64,000 nucleotides of DNA from Sphagnum compactum (lineage: Eukaryota > Bryophyta > Sphagnopsida > Sphagnales). The notes under the pieces were generated by a model. The model had not been told where the DNA came from. It saw only the letters and a list, made by a program, of their open reading frames with translations, and made no database searches. The stretch is from assembly GCA_965153455.1 (NCBI GenBank), contig OZ234502.1, forward strand, positions 13,175,495-13,239,494, read 5' to 3'. The position numbers and the translations under genes were made by a program. This document shows, in pieces, positions 1-10,989 of this stretch (positions are counted from its first letter, which is position 1; each line of letters opens with the position of its first letter).

Positions 1-2250
1 AACAATAATTATTTCTATACTTTAATTGAATACAACAAGAAGTGCAAAATCACCACTTGAAGCTTAAAATAAGGCCATGAATTTACATGATGAATGGAAA
101 GGGTGAAAGAAATGATCATTTGATATTAAATGTAAATATCACCTTATTTGGATTCTTCTTCAATTTGATTATGTACATTTTGTTTGTTTATAGGTGAATG
201 TAGAAATAGTGGTGTGTTGGTTTTTAATGTGTTGTTCTTGATTGCACTATGTTTGTTATGCTTTGATGGTGGCCTCTTCAATGGTTTTGCTGCGATGTTC
301 TTCAAGCGATTTGGCAATGGTGGGTGCTTTATTTTTTGAGGGTTGTTTTCTATATTTGTGAATGAAGACATGTTTACAAGTGATGTCACTAAGTGGTGTT
401 GTTTTTAAGATAAAAGTGTGCGTGTTGTTGTGGAGACAAGGGGCAATCATAAAGGAGTTAAGTGTTTTTTGTGATTTTGGACTAGATGTTTGTGATTAGA
501 TTGGTGTGGTATGTGATGGTTGCAATTAGGGGACATGTCCTTGATGCGATTTTTATGTTGGGTTTGGACGGAATTAGGTTTTCCACAACTTTTCCATTAC
601 ACTCATGGTGCTTAGTGTAATTGACCATGTTTAATAAGTAAATTGAAAGTATATGGAAGGAGATGATGAACAACAAAAAAAAATATAGAATAAAATAATG
701 GTATGGCCATGTCTTGAAGAAAGAATGGTGAGAGGTAAAATGGAGTTTTAGGAATCAATAAATAATTTGTCAAGGTTTAATTGTCATTAAACATTAATGA
801 GCTTCTTCATGTTTTAGAGCTTGTAGATTGGGTGCCATATGGGATTGGGTTGTTACAATTCATTTGTAACATGGGGTATATGAGGTGGTTCATTGCATCT
901 TTTTGAAAGTGGCAATTGGGTGAAAAAACCTTGTGAAAAAAAGGTTGCTCAATTCCATGTATGAGATTTCCAAGGAGTTGGGCATTGGGTTTATGGGTTG
1001 GAGAGATGGGAAAAAGGTGTAAGTGTTTAAAAATGTTTGAAGTGTAAGTGTTTAAATTTTTTTGTTTGTTTGAGTCAAAAATCAAAGGCCATACATGAAA
1101 TTTTGTGATGTTCTAAGAGTGATTCTAGGGGGCTTTGATCCCATTCCACATTCTTTTAAAATTTATAGTTGAACACAATTATAGACTTGTGTATTAGTTA
1201 AAATGTAGTGTTGATATTTTATGAAACAACTATTTAGTAAAGGAAAACCATGTTGTGGTTTGCTCACATTTTATATATCATCTTTGTAATGTTGTTATCA
1301 CATTCATATTGAATTTATCAATTGTGCCACTTAATTTTTGTGCTACACTTTCTTTTTGGGTGCAAATGAGTTCAAATGAACCAAAATTGATGTCAAAATG
1401 TCAACTTTTCTGCAATTTTTGTTACATTTGTCTATGTGGTGCCATTTTAATGGCATGTGAATCATGGAAAGTTGTGCTTATTGAATAATATGGATAATGA
1501 AAAATCTAAAATGAGTCAAAAAAAATTTCAATATCAAAGTTTGGTTTGAACAAAGGATGTTTAATAACTTCATTCAATGACATTAATTTCACAAAGGGCC
1601 CCTTAGTTTTCATAATGTGATTTCTTTGATCCTCAATGTTTTTATAATAATAGGGTACCATTAGACACATCTAAAAAACATTCAAATTTTAATATGTTTT
1701 AAATTTTATGTTTATCAAAATTTAATGTTTTAAAAAAGTTCATGAATCCTTTATGACATATAAATGTGATGCAATGTATATGTTGTTCAAATAAAGTTGT
1801 AGCTTATAATATAAAAAACTAAAATTGAAAATGTTATTGAGTTATCAAACTATTATTGGTGAGTCCTAAACTTTCAAAATTTTATAATCTTTTGCACACA
1901 CTCTGTGATCTTGCACAATATATTTTCATTGCAATTGGCATTGCATGGTGCTTATGAGGTTCACGGTAATGTGGAGATGAGCCAATGCATCATGTAGACA
2001 ATTGGTTGAAACTATTGTAATGGCGAGGGCTTTGAGATGTATTATCAATATTCATGTTGTTTCTCACATGTGGTATCTTTGTAGAAATGATCAATAACAT
2101 ATAGTTTAAAGGAGTTTGAAAAAATAGATGGTGTGTTATGTGTACTTGGACTGAGGTGAATAATGAGGTGCATATATGTATTTATGTAAAATTTGTGGTT
2201 GATGATGAAGAGCGTCCTTAAATCATGAACTTTGTGTAACCAAAGATAAA
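1..2250. other. AT-rich intergenic DNA, no gene seen
   Basis: No reading frame here has a recognisable domain; the short open frames are low-complexity and AT-driven. The only structure noticed is at about 1735-1880, which resembles the reverse complement of about 13140-13330 around a shared segment beginning GTTGTAGCTTA. That suggests a dispersed repeat. Confidence 0.5.
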
Positions 2251-2259
2251 GTTAACCGC

Positions 2260-2970
2260 TCAAGGGGGAAGGGGGCAACCACACTTTTACTCAATGTTTC
2301 TTGACATAGAGGGAATTTGCTTGCCCTTGTCTCAGGCATTCCTCAACCCTCATCCTCCCATCCCACTTGTGGGATCCATCATGTCACCATGTTCCAAAAG
2401 AAGAATGCCAAATTTCTCCCAACTAAGAAGGGGCCAAACAATAATATGTGTTATTGAATGTTTGAGTCTTTAATTTCATTGGATATTCTGCCACATGCCA
2501 ACAGCTAGGTGAAAAAGGTTAAAAGAAACTTCGATATGGGTGTGCCATGTGACAATTCCTTGACACCAAGCATCTTTCATAGAGACAAATAGAGACATTG
2601 TATCACCATGTGCCAAAGGAAGAATGCCATTTTCTCCCAAACTAGAAGGAGGGTTCCAAACTCCCAACAATTTGTATGTATGACTTCTTCACTCCTATCA
2701 TGGGTACTTTGCCATATGTCAACACCTTTTGACTATCATGTGTAGGAATCAAACAATATGAAAACTTAGGATAAAAGTCGTCACTTGCGCAAGGGTTTGC
2801 CATCTGACAGTTCCTTGATACCAACCATCTCCCATAGAGATACGTAGTGTCAGCATTTGCCAAATGAAGGCTGCCATTTTCTCCCAACCAAAGAGGGGTC
2901 CCCCCACAATGTGTGAGACTGAATGTCTCTATACTCTTACTAGGGATGCTTTTGTCATTTGTCAACACCC
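2260..2970. repeat. Three degenerate tandem copies of a roughly 220-250 bp unit
   Basis: The landmark TTTCTCCCAA (or close variants) followed by a purine-rich AGAAGG-like stretch recurs at about 2413, 2631 and 2878. Each is preceded by a similar block (CCATGTGACAATTCCTTGA at about 2545, CCATCTGACAGTTCCTTGA at about 2800). The copies are diverged, so this is an old tandem duplication. Open frames across it on both strands are by-products of the repeat. Confidence 0.6.
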
Positions 2971-3223
2971 ATTTGTTATATGTGTAGATACCAACCATTC
3001 ATTACAACAGAAAATGGTTTTTCCTACAGCAATAGGCCTTGGCTCATGACAAGTGGGAGATAAGTTATGTGATTTCATCCATTTCAATGTAAAGAGATAT
3101 TACGTGATGTATATTGACAATGGTTTCATCACTTCTCAATTTCAAACACATTTGGTATGTCTCATAGTTTGACGTTATTGTGATAGGTGCCACATCATTA
3201 CCGTGTAAGGTAAGGCATCACCT

Positions 3224-3430
3224 TGACGGGGTTCACAGGTTTGAGCCCCTTTGACCGGGGACGGAGCTTGAGTGAAGAGGGGTGAGAACCTGTGAAGCAC
3301 CAAAGTGGGTCCCTAATCGTGCATAAAGCATAAGAAAAAGCAAAAAAAATCAAAACACTAACCCACTTTGCTAGCTTGGAAAGTGGGCTTATTGGATGTG
3401 AACCCAAATCCAGGCAGGTTCATAGGATTA
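3224..3430. other. GC-richer segment, unassigned repeat-like sequence
   Basis: This segment is clearly less AT-rich than its surroundings. It carries GGTTCACAGGTTTGAGCCCC near the left end and a related AACCCAAATCC / GGTTCATAGG pair near the right end. The left motif is loosely like a pol III B box, so a SINE remnant is possible. I could not find an A box or target duplication. Confidence 0.25.
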
Positions 3431-3615
3431 AGCCCACTCCAAATGCAAAAGGGATTTTTTTCAACATGCTTTATATAATGAAAATGTTTTTTTGGTTTAT
3501 GATGATATTTCATTGGCCAGGCTCCTGAAACTTAGAATGAGAAGATCAACTGGTAATAGAAATATTCATTTTGGAGAATTGAACTGATTATAAAGAATCA
3601 TGAACAGGGAACTTT

Positions 3616-3639
3616 AAAAACCCTAAAAAACCCTAAATA
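3616..3639 (+). repeat. Short interstitial telomere-like repeat
   Basis: Two imperfect copies of the plant telomere word CCCTAAA lie next to each other. This is too short to indicate a telomere fusion and could be chance in AT-rich DNA. Similar two-copy matches lie near 31408 and 61900. Confidence 0.4.
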
Positions 3640-3989
3640 GGAAGAGCAGATAATCAACTTTGGTCCCCTATTGACTTTGCAATAAAATGAAACCAACACT
3701 GTACCTTTTTGTTTGTTTTTGAGCCATGATACCTATAATGCAAGGACTAATGTATTTCAATTGGGCTCTCCAGCAAGTTAGTGCTAGAAGCAACTTGGAC
3801 ATTTAGAGTCAGAATTGGTTCATTTTCAAACACAGATCTATAAACCATACTTAGTGATAGGAGCTTAAAAGTCTCCAACTTCTAGAATCTGTAGAAATAG
3901 GTTTGGGAAGGCAAATGATATGTTTCTTCATTTATTTTGAAAACATATTATGCTAATTAATTAATTTTTAATGTCATTCATTTTTTTTC

Positions 3990-4500
3990 TTCTTGTGCAA
4001 TCTTTGGCTTACTTGCAATTAATATAGTGTTCTAAACTTCTGACAAGGAGTACATATGAATAATTGTTATGTATATCACAAATATTAATTTATAATCTGA
4101 ACTTTGAAGTGTGATTATAGTTTAAAACTAATGCAAAATACTGTAGCATGGGCTTCTTTTAATTTACACCTTTTGGGTTTAGTTGCAACTATAATGTGGT
4201 CTAATTTCTGCTAAGGAATATGAATCATTATGCATGTTACAAGTTTAAATGCATATTAATCTGAAGTGTGCTTATAATTTTAAAATAAATAAACTAACAT
4301 CTAAATATTATAGCATGAACTTCCTTGTATAATTTTGCACATTGGGTTTATATTAGGTTTAGTTTGAATTTTGGTGTTAGGCTAACTTCTGTTGAGAAAT
4401 ATGAATTTTGCTATGTATACTTTTTAAATGTAAGATTCTGAATTCAGTGTGATAACAATTTTAAAAACTTATATATTAAAAAACTGTAAATACTATTAAT
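3990..4500. repeat. Degenerate tandem repeat, period about 170-180 bp
   Basis: The landmark ACTTCTGACAAGGAGTACAT at about 4037 recurs as ATTTCTGCTAAGGAATATGA at about 4204 and ACTTCTGTTGAGAAATATGA at about 4384. A conserved block containing TAGCATG and TTTGCAC lies between them. There are about three copies, considerably diverged, and none appears to code. Confidence 0.6.
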
Positions 4501-5966
4501 TGTTTGTTGTAGCTTTGTGCAACTGTGGAGAAGACATTGACCTAAAATGAACTGCATGTAGCTAATTTCCAACACTTGAAAGGCCCAACTTTTCTTGCTA
4601 AAATCCCTGAAGGCTGAATCACATGAAATTGCAGCAAAGTTCCAAAGTCCCCTGGAATTGCACAATTACAAATGTGTTCTCTTCTTGTCAAGACCCTCCA
4701 ACTTCTGCTGCTGCTGCAGCTGCTGCAGAGCCTTGAAGTTTGCAGGTGGATGTTTGGCACCTGTTTTTGTGGTACCCTGCTGGCTGCAGGTGTGCAACTC
4801 AAAGAATTGGTCAAGTCTGGGCGCAAGTGTAACATTTGTTTACATCTTCTTGAGCTAATTTCTTCTAGTAATTGCTGCCTGAAGTTGAATCATGCGCAAG
4901 CAGTCAAGCTCAAGTGACGTTTGATACTAGTTGTCTGTCACCCATTGCTTGAAAGTTTCATGCTAAAATCAAACTTACAGATCATGCATCATGTGTGCAG
5001 AAATTAGCTTCTAATATAGTTACATCACATGTTGAGCTTAGGTCCTGATCCTGTTATTACAGTTTCCTACAAATCTGAGCAAGTTTTTTCTTCCGGCTCT
5101 TCAAGATTTCTCAAGGGGACGTTGTTACTTCAGCACCAACTACTTCCAAACAACACTAGACTGTTCCTTGATAAGAGAGCTACTAGCACTTCCAAACTTA
5201 TTACTAAGCTCTGAAGCAGCTGCAAACATGTAGATTCTAAACTCCTCATGAGCCTCAGTACATCATGAGCTGCTGCAGAACTCTTGCACATGGTTTCAAA
5301 TTTCAGATCTTCATGCATTCTGATACTTGAAGCTCTAGTCTGCACGGCTGCCAGTCTGATCATCTCCGAGAAGTCTATTAGGCTATATAGTGATAATCAT
5401 TAATTTGCACAAAATCTGCAGAAGTGGAATACTCATGCAAGCAGCCACGGACAAACCATTTAAGAGTTGAACAGCAGTCCTCGTTCTGATGAGAAATCCG
5501 GAACAGTAGTCTGGCAATGCAAGTTCTATGGTGTACAATATCTAGACAATACAGTTTGCAAGATTAAATTCACGAACTCATGGAATCGATCTTGCAATAG
5601 CATGAGCTTCACTCTCTTTTTTCTTGACGATTCTGTCATGAGAAAGTCTGGATAAAGTTCTTGATCATCTTGAAGTCATGTCTCTAAATATGGAGGAGCA
5701 GCTCGCACAAGGAGTTGTCGCCCAATTCTCGCTAATGATCTCTACTGTAATCTAGTTGTGATCTGTAGGAATATAGTAAAGCTGATCGTCGTTAGGATCT
5801 CCGAGTCCTTGTATGTATGAGGGCCGCAATACGATCATGCATGATGGCAGAAGCTAGGTTGTGTACATATTGAGCTATAAAGCGATGGAGAGACTCTTCG
5901 TCTGCAGCATCAGAGCTTTGTGTCATGGTTCTGTACAGTACAGGAGCAAGCAAGCTCAAGCTTTTT
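4500..5966. other. 3' flank of the Tubby-like gene, higher GC, no assignable gene
   Basis: Base composition rises here compared with the DNA to the left, and CTGCTG/GCTGCA words are common, as in the neighbouring Tubby-like gene. Short open frames occur on both strands but none shows a domain I recognise. Part is probably the 3' untranslated region of the minus-strand gene at 5967-7364. A clear AATAAA signal was not found. Confidence 0.4.
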
Positions 5967-7364
5967 TCAAGGATCCAAGCCAACTTTGGTTGCAAAACTG
6001 GTGAGGCAGATGGAGAAAGCTTGGAGGGCAGAGAGCGGCGAGCAAAAGTCGACTTGGTATACATCCTTTGCTACTTTTCCTAGCTGCAACACTACTTTCT
6101 CGGACGGATGATCAAGCTGTGTCGCTGCTGCTGCATGATCGACTGTCGAGCCCCGCGTCGAGGAGTCGAGTACTAGCTGGAAGTTATGTATTGATGCCAT
6201 GGTTGCCCGGCCCTTGAAGTCCAGTGACCAGCAGCCGTGTTCTTGGTTCCATTGCGGCGTCTTGCTCTTCAACGACAAGCCGCTGCTTCTGGGAGATGCA
6301 GTAGCTTCCGGCGCTGCTCCTTCCTGATCTTCTTGAACCACCAGCCGCTTACTAATTTGCTGCAAAACGCCGTCGCCAGATTGTCCCCGACTACTTTGTT
6401 CTTGTTCGTCTTCGAGAGTGCTCATGTGTACACGCCTGACTTGTCTTCGTGTGTTGAATAAGGCGCAGCTCCACGCGGCGAAGAACCCTGGAGTTCGTGC
6501 CGGCGCAGGAGCAGTAGCCACAGATGCGGGGCGGGTCGCTACAGGAGCTGCTGCTCTTGCAGCGCCAGATGTTTTGGGGCTTGACGATGTCGTTGGGGTT
6601 GATTGGGACGTTGCTGCTTGCAAGCTGCTGCAACTGAGCTTGCGTCGTCGCATGCCAGCCATGCGTTCTTCGCTATACTTGACGCACAGTTGAGACGACG
6701 ACGACGACGTCCCCCGCGACTCCTCCAGCTCCCCAGGAGCTTCGCCACGATCTCCGATTACGAACGCCGACCTGGAGAAGTTGGACCTGATCACAGACGC
6801 CAGTACAGCAGAATATTTACCCGAAGAAGCTGCAGCTCTGTCCTTGGCCTGCAAGATTCTGGTATCCGTGGTGAGCTCGAAGGACGAGCAAGACGGCATG
6901 TAACGCTTACGAGCACCGAGAAGAAAATACTCCTCGACGACGCCGTCGTTCACGCCACCCTGATCCAAACTCTGGAAGGTCTGGAAGAATGAAAAGGAGT
7001 TGCCTTCCTTCTTCAGCACGCACTGCAGCGGTCGACAGCTGCAATCAGCGGCGGCGGCCGGTTCGACATGTCTCCGCCGGATCGCAGCAGGAAAAAGAAT
7101 GAGCGGAGAAGAAGAAGTGGAACACATGCTGCTGCCGGATTGCTGCAGTATCGCTGCAGCAGCCGCAGATGCTTCTTCCTGTTGCAGCACCAACCGACGC
7201 CAACTCCTACAAACTCCAGCTACCGCCACGATTCGTCTCCCCTCATGATCACCACGACGTTCAGCTGATCCCCATGACCAATTCGCTTGCACTCGTTGCA
7301 ACACCAGCGCCAGAATCTCCGGTGCCAAACTCTCCCAGTCCGATCTCAAGCTAGTCTCCTCCAT
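5967..7364 (-). CDS. Tubby-like F-box protein, divergent, apparently intronless
   Basis: A 465-residue protein. Residues about 9-57 form an F-box (DWESLAPEIL...VAGVCRSWRRL), the part that normally binds the SKP1 subunit of an SCF ubiquitin ligase. The rest resembles a plant Tubby domain: LILFPAAI, a LLGARKRYMPSCSSF block (family: LLAARKCRRATCTDY), VIRSNFSRSAFVIGD (family: LRSNFLGTKFTVYD), then KTPQWNQEHGCWSLDFKGR, NFQLV, VVLQLGKVAKDVY and a C-terminal AFSICLTSFATK over residues 368-465. Known plant Tubby-like proteins bind membrane phosphoinositides through this domain; that role here is inference. An Ala/Ser/Pro-rich linker of roughly 100 residues sits before the C-terminal block. The open frame extends 7 codons further 5' but begins with TTG, so the first ATG (7364) is taken as the start. 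Plant relatives usually have introns. None is needed here, so a retrocopy or an unusual lineage-specific copy is possible. Confidence 0.85.
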   Translation of the reverse strand: MEETSLRSDWESLAPEILALVLQRVQANWSWGSAERRGDHEGRRIVAVAGVCRSWRRLVLQQEEASAAAAAILQQSGSSMCSTSSSPLILFPAAIRRRHVEPAAAADCSCRPLQCVLKKEGNSFSFFQTFQSLDQGGVNDGVVEEYFLLGARKRYMPSCSSFELTTDTRILQAKDRAAASSGKYSAVLASVIRSNFSRSAFVIGDRGEAPGELEESRGTSSSSSQLCVKYSEERMAGMRRRKLSCSSLQAATSQSTPTTSSSPKTSGAARAAAPVATRPASVATAPAPARTPGFFAAWSCALFNTRRQVRRVHMSTLEDEQEQSSRGQSGDGVLQQISKRLVVQEDQEGAAPEATASPRSSGLSLKSKTPQWNQEHGCWSLDFKGRATMASIHNFQLVLDSSTRGSTVDHAAAATQLDHPSEKVVLQLGKVAKDVYQVDFCSPLSALQAFSICLTSFATKVGLDP

Positions 7365-7391
7365 ATAGATATATTCTCTCACCAAATTCTA

Positions 7392-7409
7392 TCTCTCTCT
7401 CTCTCTCTC
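7392..7409 (+). repeat. (CT)n microsatellite
   Basis: An uninterrupted CT run about 18 bp long, (GA)n on the coding strand, lies about 30 bp upstream of the Tubby-like start codon. Confidence 0.95.
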
Positions 7410-7521
7410 CAAAACCCAAAACACACCAACCCCAGAAACAAATCCAAAAGACACACCAACTCACTGTCAGTTTCTTCTCCAATTCTCAGCCAAGACCCAA
7501 ATCTGTCTCTGGGTATCTGGA

Positions 7522-7546
7522 TGTGTGTGTGTGTGTGTGTGTGTGT
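7522..7546 (+). repeat. (GT)n microsatellite
   Basis: An uninterrupted TG run about 25 bp long lies in the probable leader of the Tubby-like gene. Alternating purine-pyrimidine DNA of this kind can take the Z form and varies in length between individuals. Confidence 0.95.
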
Positions 7547-7632
7547 TTCTGTTCACACCCACTACATCTCCCCAGTTTTGACCGAGGAAAAAATCCAAGA
7601 CTTGTGATCAACGTCTGGAGCTCTTACAGCGG

Positions 7633-7648
7633 ATCTCTCTCTCTCTCT
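7633..7648 (+). repeat. (CT)n microsatellite
   Basis: A second CT run of about 16 bp in the upstream region of the Tubby-like gene. Confidence 0.9.
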
Positions 7649-8315
7649 GTGCATCTAGAGCTGCTTTCTCGAAGCTTTGGCAGATAAATTATTATTTCTG
7701 TTGAGTTCTCTCGACTCCTGCAGTGCATCTTCTGAGGGAGTCAGCTTGCGTGAGCGAGTGGCAAGCTCTCATCGCTGCTGCGCGTGGCGGCGAAGAAGGT
7801 GGTGGTGTTCTTCTCCTTCTTCGTCTTCTTTCCCACCCATCAAGCAAGCAAAGTGGCGATCGTGGGTTTTATCGACGAGAGGGGGTGGGACTGAGCGGGA
7901 AGGACTGGACAAGATCAGGATTGCCAGCACACGCCCCACACACGCTTCGACACCGCTTTGGAAAACCGCAGTATTTTGACTCAACAAAACACTACTTAAA
8001 TAAATACACACGGCAGAAATTGGACTGACTCCACCCAAAGGCAAAAGCCCCCCAAGGAATTTCTTTTTTGTTTCAGCCAATATAGTGGCAATGATCATCC
8101 CTTGAAACTTCAGTCATTTATTTTTTGGCGAATTTTTCGCCACTTGGTGACAAAAGAAATTTGGAAATTTGTGAATTTTTTTCCTAAATTTTAAGTGTAA
8201 ATTTGACCCAAAAAATGCTGGGGGAGTGTGAATCGCCAAACTTTGGAAACCACAAAACTGAACAAAAAACACACTGCTTAGAAGATGTTAAGAAAACTGG
8301 GCATTGTCCCTCAAA

Positions 8316-8430
8316 GATTTGGCCAAATCTAGTTGTATGTACCCAGATATGAAATTATACATGTTTAATCATCTTCTTATATTTTTGGCTACTCACTGAA
8401 AACCAATTATAGAAATCTGGCCATGTTGTT
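8316..8430 (+). repeat. Dispersed repeat, 'TTTGGCTA' family, copy 1
   Basis: The order of words matches other copies in this window: GATTTGGCCAAATCT, CCAGATATGAAA, then TTTTTGGCTACTCACTGAAAA and AGAAATCTGG. Upstream at about 8124 is TGGCGAATTTTTCGCCA, and a related GGCGAAATTTCGCC occurs by copy 8 at 59970. No coding capacity. Confidence 0.6.
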
Positions 8431-8574
8431 TTCCTCACTTCAGGTGATTAAAAACCTCCAAAATCATTTCATTTTCAAATTTATAGTTTATCTTTTTGTT
8501 GAAATTTCTCTAGCTGAAAAAAAAGGCTGACCCAAACAAAGTATTATGGAATCTGTGGGGGTACACATGGCCGA

Positions 8575-8945
8575 TAAGGTGTCTTTGAGGAATTTGTGAC
8601 TCCTTTAGGGTGAGCCAAAATTTCTAAATGGGCACAATGGCCTCTACCAAACATGATTCCATACCATGATGGTTTTCATTTCATGTGGAGGTTTGGGTCA
8701 GCCCAAGAAAACCTGTCCATTGTACCTTTAAGGGACTAAAAAGAGGCAAAAACATGCCAGATGAAAAATATAATTACAACCTTTGGAACATGTCGGGTCA
8801 AGATGATTATGTCGTGTAAAGTGCCAATGAGGAATTTGGGGCATGTGCCTGGTAGGGGCAAGCCAAAAAAAATGAAATAGGCCGTAAAACCGGCACAATG
8901 GCTTGTACCCAGCATGTTCCCGAACATAATGGTTTTCATGATTTG
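8575..8945 (+). repeat. Diverged tandem duplication, about 245 bp apart
   Basis: The block GAGGAATTTGTGACTCC...GGGCACAATGGCCTCTACC...ATGATGGTTTTCAT at about 8587-8680 is repeated as GAGGAATTTGGGGCATG...CGGCACAATGGCTTGTACC...ATAATGGTTTTCAT at about 8829-8940. The minus-strand open frames crossing it are likely accidental. Confidence 0.65.
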
Positions 8946-9059
8946 CACAAGGGGCATGTGTATTTTGGACAAGTGTTAGTAGGTCAGGTAGACAGACCCA
9001 TGAAGACCCTCTCCTTTGTGCCTTGTTATTGAAATGAATAGATGAAAGAGAGAATGAAT

Positions 9060-10395
9060 CCAAATTTGTTACCCATATATTTCACACATATCCACTTTTC
9101 ACTAGGGAAAAAAAATTAATTAATTATCAAACTACAGATTAAAACAACAAAATTAAAAAAGGTGTAAGGGGGGGGGGGCATAAATGATGAAAGCCATTAT
9201 GGTTAATTTGATACAGTGAAAGAATGAGTGAATGGATGAATGAATGAACTGATGAAGATTGGATGAACTGACGTGAGATACCAAACAAATATGGCACCCT
9301 GATGGTGGATGAAACAGCACCCTGATACTGGATGAAATGGCATGGGAAAGGCACAAAAATCTAAGGAAGCTAGAAACGAATGGGGAGACAACTTGATGAT
9401 ATGGATATTTTTGTTGAACAGGGGCCACCACTAGTGCCCATTGGACCACCCTCTCACTCCCAATGGAGAACAAGAAGAAGAAGAGAATCAACAAAGAGGA
9501 GAAGACGAAAACTATAACACACTTATCTTGTGGGGCCAACCGAAGCAGCACAGGAAATTGATCAATATGTGACTCAATAATAGATAAGTAGCTCAATCAA
9601 TCTCCTTCCCACAACCAGCAGAAGCACGGGAAATACGTTGATATACTCTTTCCATTGTAGATGGGTTAGTTAGCTCAAGTGCTTTCCTTGTTCTCCTTGT
9701 TTGATAAGGGGTAGGTGCCTTGCCTGATTTGGATTTCAAGGCTCTTTTGGGTGGACATGAGATCTTTTTTCAGTTGTTTGAAAGATCGGGGAAACCCTTC
9801 CTGGACTCTTTTGAATACACTTTATTCTAGTATGTCCGGGATATTGGGAGGGTGGAGATGGAAGTGGGGCCTAGCGGCATTGTAGCTTAGATATTTTCAA
9901 TATACAGTTCTATTTAGCTAGGCTGCAGGTAGATTGTAACGGAAAATATTAAATTGATGAAACTATTTAATATTTACCAATTGTAACTGACCATAGCCTT
10001 GTGTCCCGTTCACCACTTTCAAAGAGACATGATTCAACAATTCATCCCTGTGTCCCCCTCCACCATTCACCCTGTTCCCAGAGACCTGATTCATCCATGG
10101 ACAAATTACATATCCTCAACTTTCCATACAACTTCGATAACAAAGCAACCATGACCTTTGAGTATGAAGAGAAGAGTCTGAGTGATCATTTTCTTTTTTT
10201 GGTCTTGAGAGTTTTCCCCATTTTTTGACCTCAATAATCTGCCTCCAACTCCAAAAAAAACATTTTCAAAATGGCCAACCATCCACATTTGTCAGATTTT
10301 TCCCCTCAAAATAATTCCAATGCAAGTTCTCAGGTTTCCTTACTCAGTCCAAATGGGTAGCCCAAAATATAGAAGAATGCTTAGAATGTTTGTTT
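9060..10395. other. Intergenic; GAAT microsatellite, otherwise nothing recognised
   Basis: A run of 11 G residues is present near 9170 and a GAAT/GATGAATG-rich stretch at about 9210-9260, followed by two near-copies of CACCCTGAT..TGGATGAAA at about 9296-9345. The minus-strand frame of about 147 codons across 9153-9596 has no domain and is inflated by these repeats. Confidence 0.5.
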
Positions 10396-10399
10396 TCCA

Positions 10400-10748
10400 G
10401 AGGATGTTAAATCAGCAATGGATGAGTCATTAATGCAGACTGCTTCTTTTTTCCCTTCTCTGTCCTTGGTCCCATCCATCTTTTTGAGAACAAAATGGAT
10501 GATGTCATTGACCCCCATCTATCTTTTCGAGAAAAAGATGGATGATGCCTAGACATAAATTTTGCATCCTGTTATGCATGCCCAAACTGTGTATAATAAG
10601 ACACAAAATTTGTGTCTGGGCAGCTCCAAGATGTGTTTGGTTATCACCAGACACACCTTGGTTGGGCAATTGGTCAGTCAGGAAAAAAGAAACGAACTAT
10701 ACTTTTGTACCGTCTCAAATAAAGACCCATTGCTGATTTAACATCCTC
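10400..10748. mobile_element. Possible MITE with 22-bp perfect terminal inverted repeats
   Basis: The 22 bases at 10400-10421 (GAGGATGTTAAA...CAATGG) are the exact reverse complement of 10727-10748. Inside are two related hairpin-like blocks around CCATCTATC...GATGGATGATG (about 10476-10546) and an inverted pair with ACACAAAATTTGTGT. No target-site duplication is visible at the flanks, so the superfamily is unassigned. It could be an inverted repeat unrelated to transposition. Confidence 0.5.
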
Positions 10749-10754
10749 CTTTCC

Positions 10755-10830
10755 TCTTATATCCAGCTTATAGCCAAATTTGGCTAAATCCTATTATGGA
10801 TGGATGATTATCGCTTCAACTACATCATAA
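10755..10830 (-). repeat. Dispersed repeat, 'TTTGGCTA' family, short copy
   Basis: Contains the perfect 16-bp palindrome TAGCCAAATTTGGCTA (10771-10786), next to CCAGCTTATA and followed by ATTATGGATGGATGATTATCGC. A near match to the flanking words lies at 16150-16215. Confidence 0.55.
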
Positions 10831-10989
10831 AATTGAGTTCTTTTATAATAACAAAACCCACACAAGAGGAAGACACTTCTATGCTCCAGAATCCCACTCA
10901 CAATTGGACTGTACATCTGCTTGGGTTGTGCATTACCCCCATTGTCTTCACAAGCTGTGCATTACATATTACCTTGCCCTAGGTTCAGT

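Larger units (their letters stand above)
7365..8030 (-). promoter_or_regulatory. Probable leader and promoter region of the Tubby-like gene
   Basis: This stretch lies directly upstream of the minus-strand start at 7364. It is pyrimidine-rich on the plus strand and carries CT and GT microsatellites. GA/CT-rich leaders are common near plant transcription starts. No convincing TATA box was seen; a TATTTATTTA-like word on the minus strand lies near 8000. Open frames on both strands here look like leader sequence rather than genes. Confidence 0.45.

Noticed and set aside
3616-3639. Telomere or chromosome-fusion signal
   Set aside because: Only two imperfect CCCTAAA words. Fusion points show long arrays.
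6237-6992. Plus-strand frames of 74-129 codons across the Tubby-like gene
   Set aside because: They are antisense to the F-box/Tubby frame and made of repeats such as CTGCTG read in other frames. No domain is present.
9153-9596. 147-codon minus frame
   Set aside because: Phe/Ser/His-rich, overlaps tandem GAAT and CACCCTGAT repeats, and has no domain.
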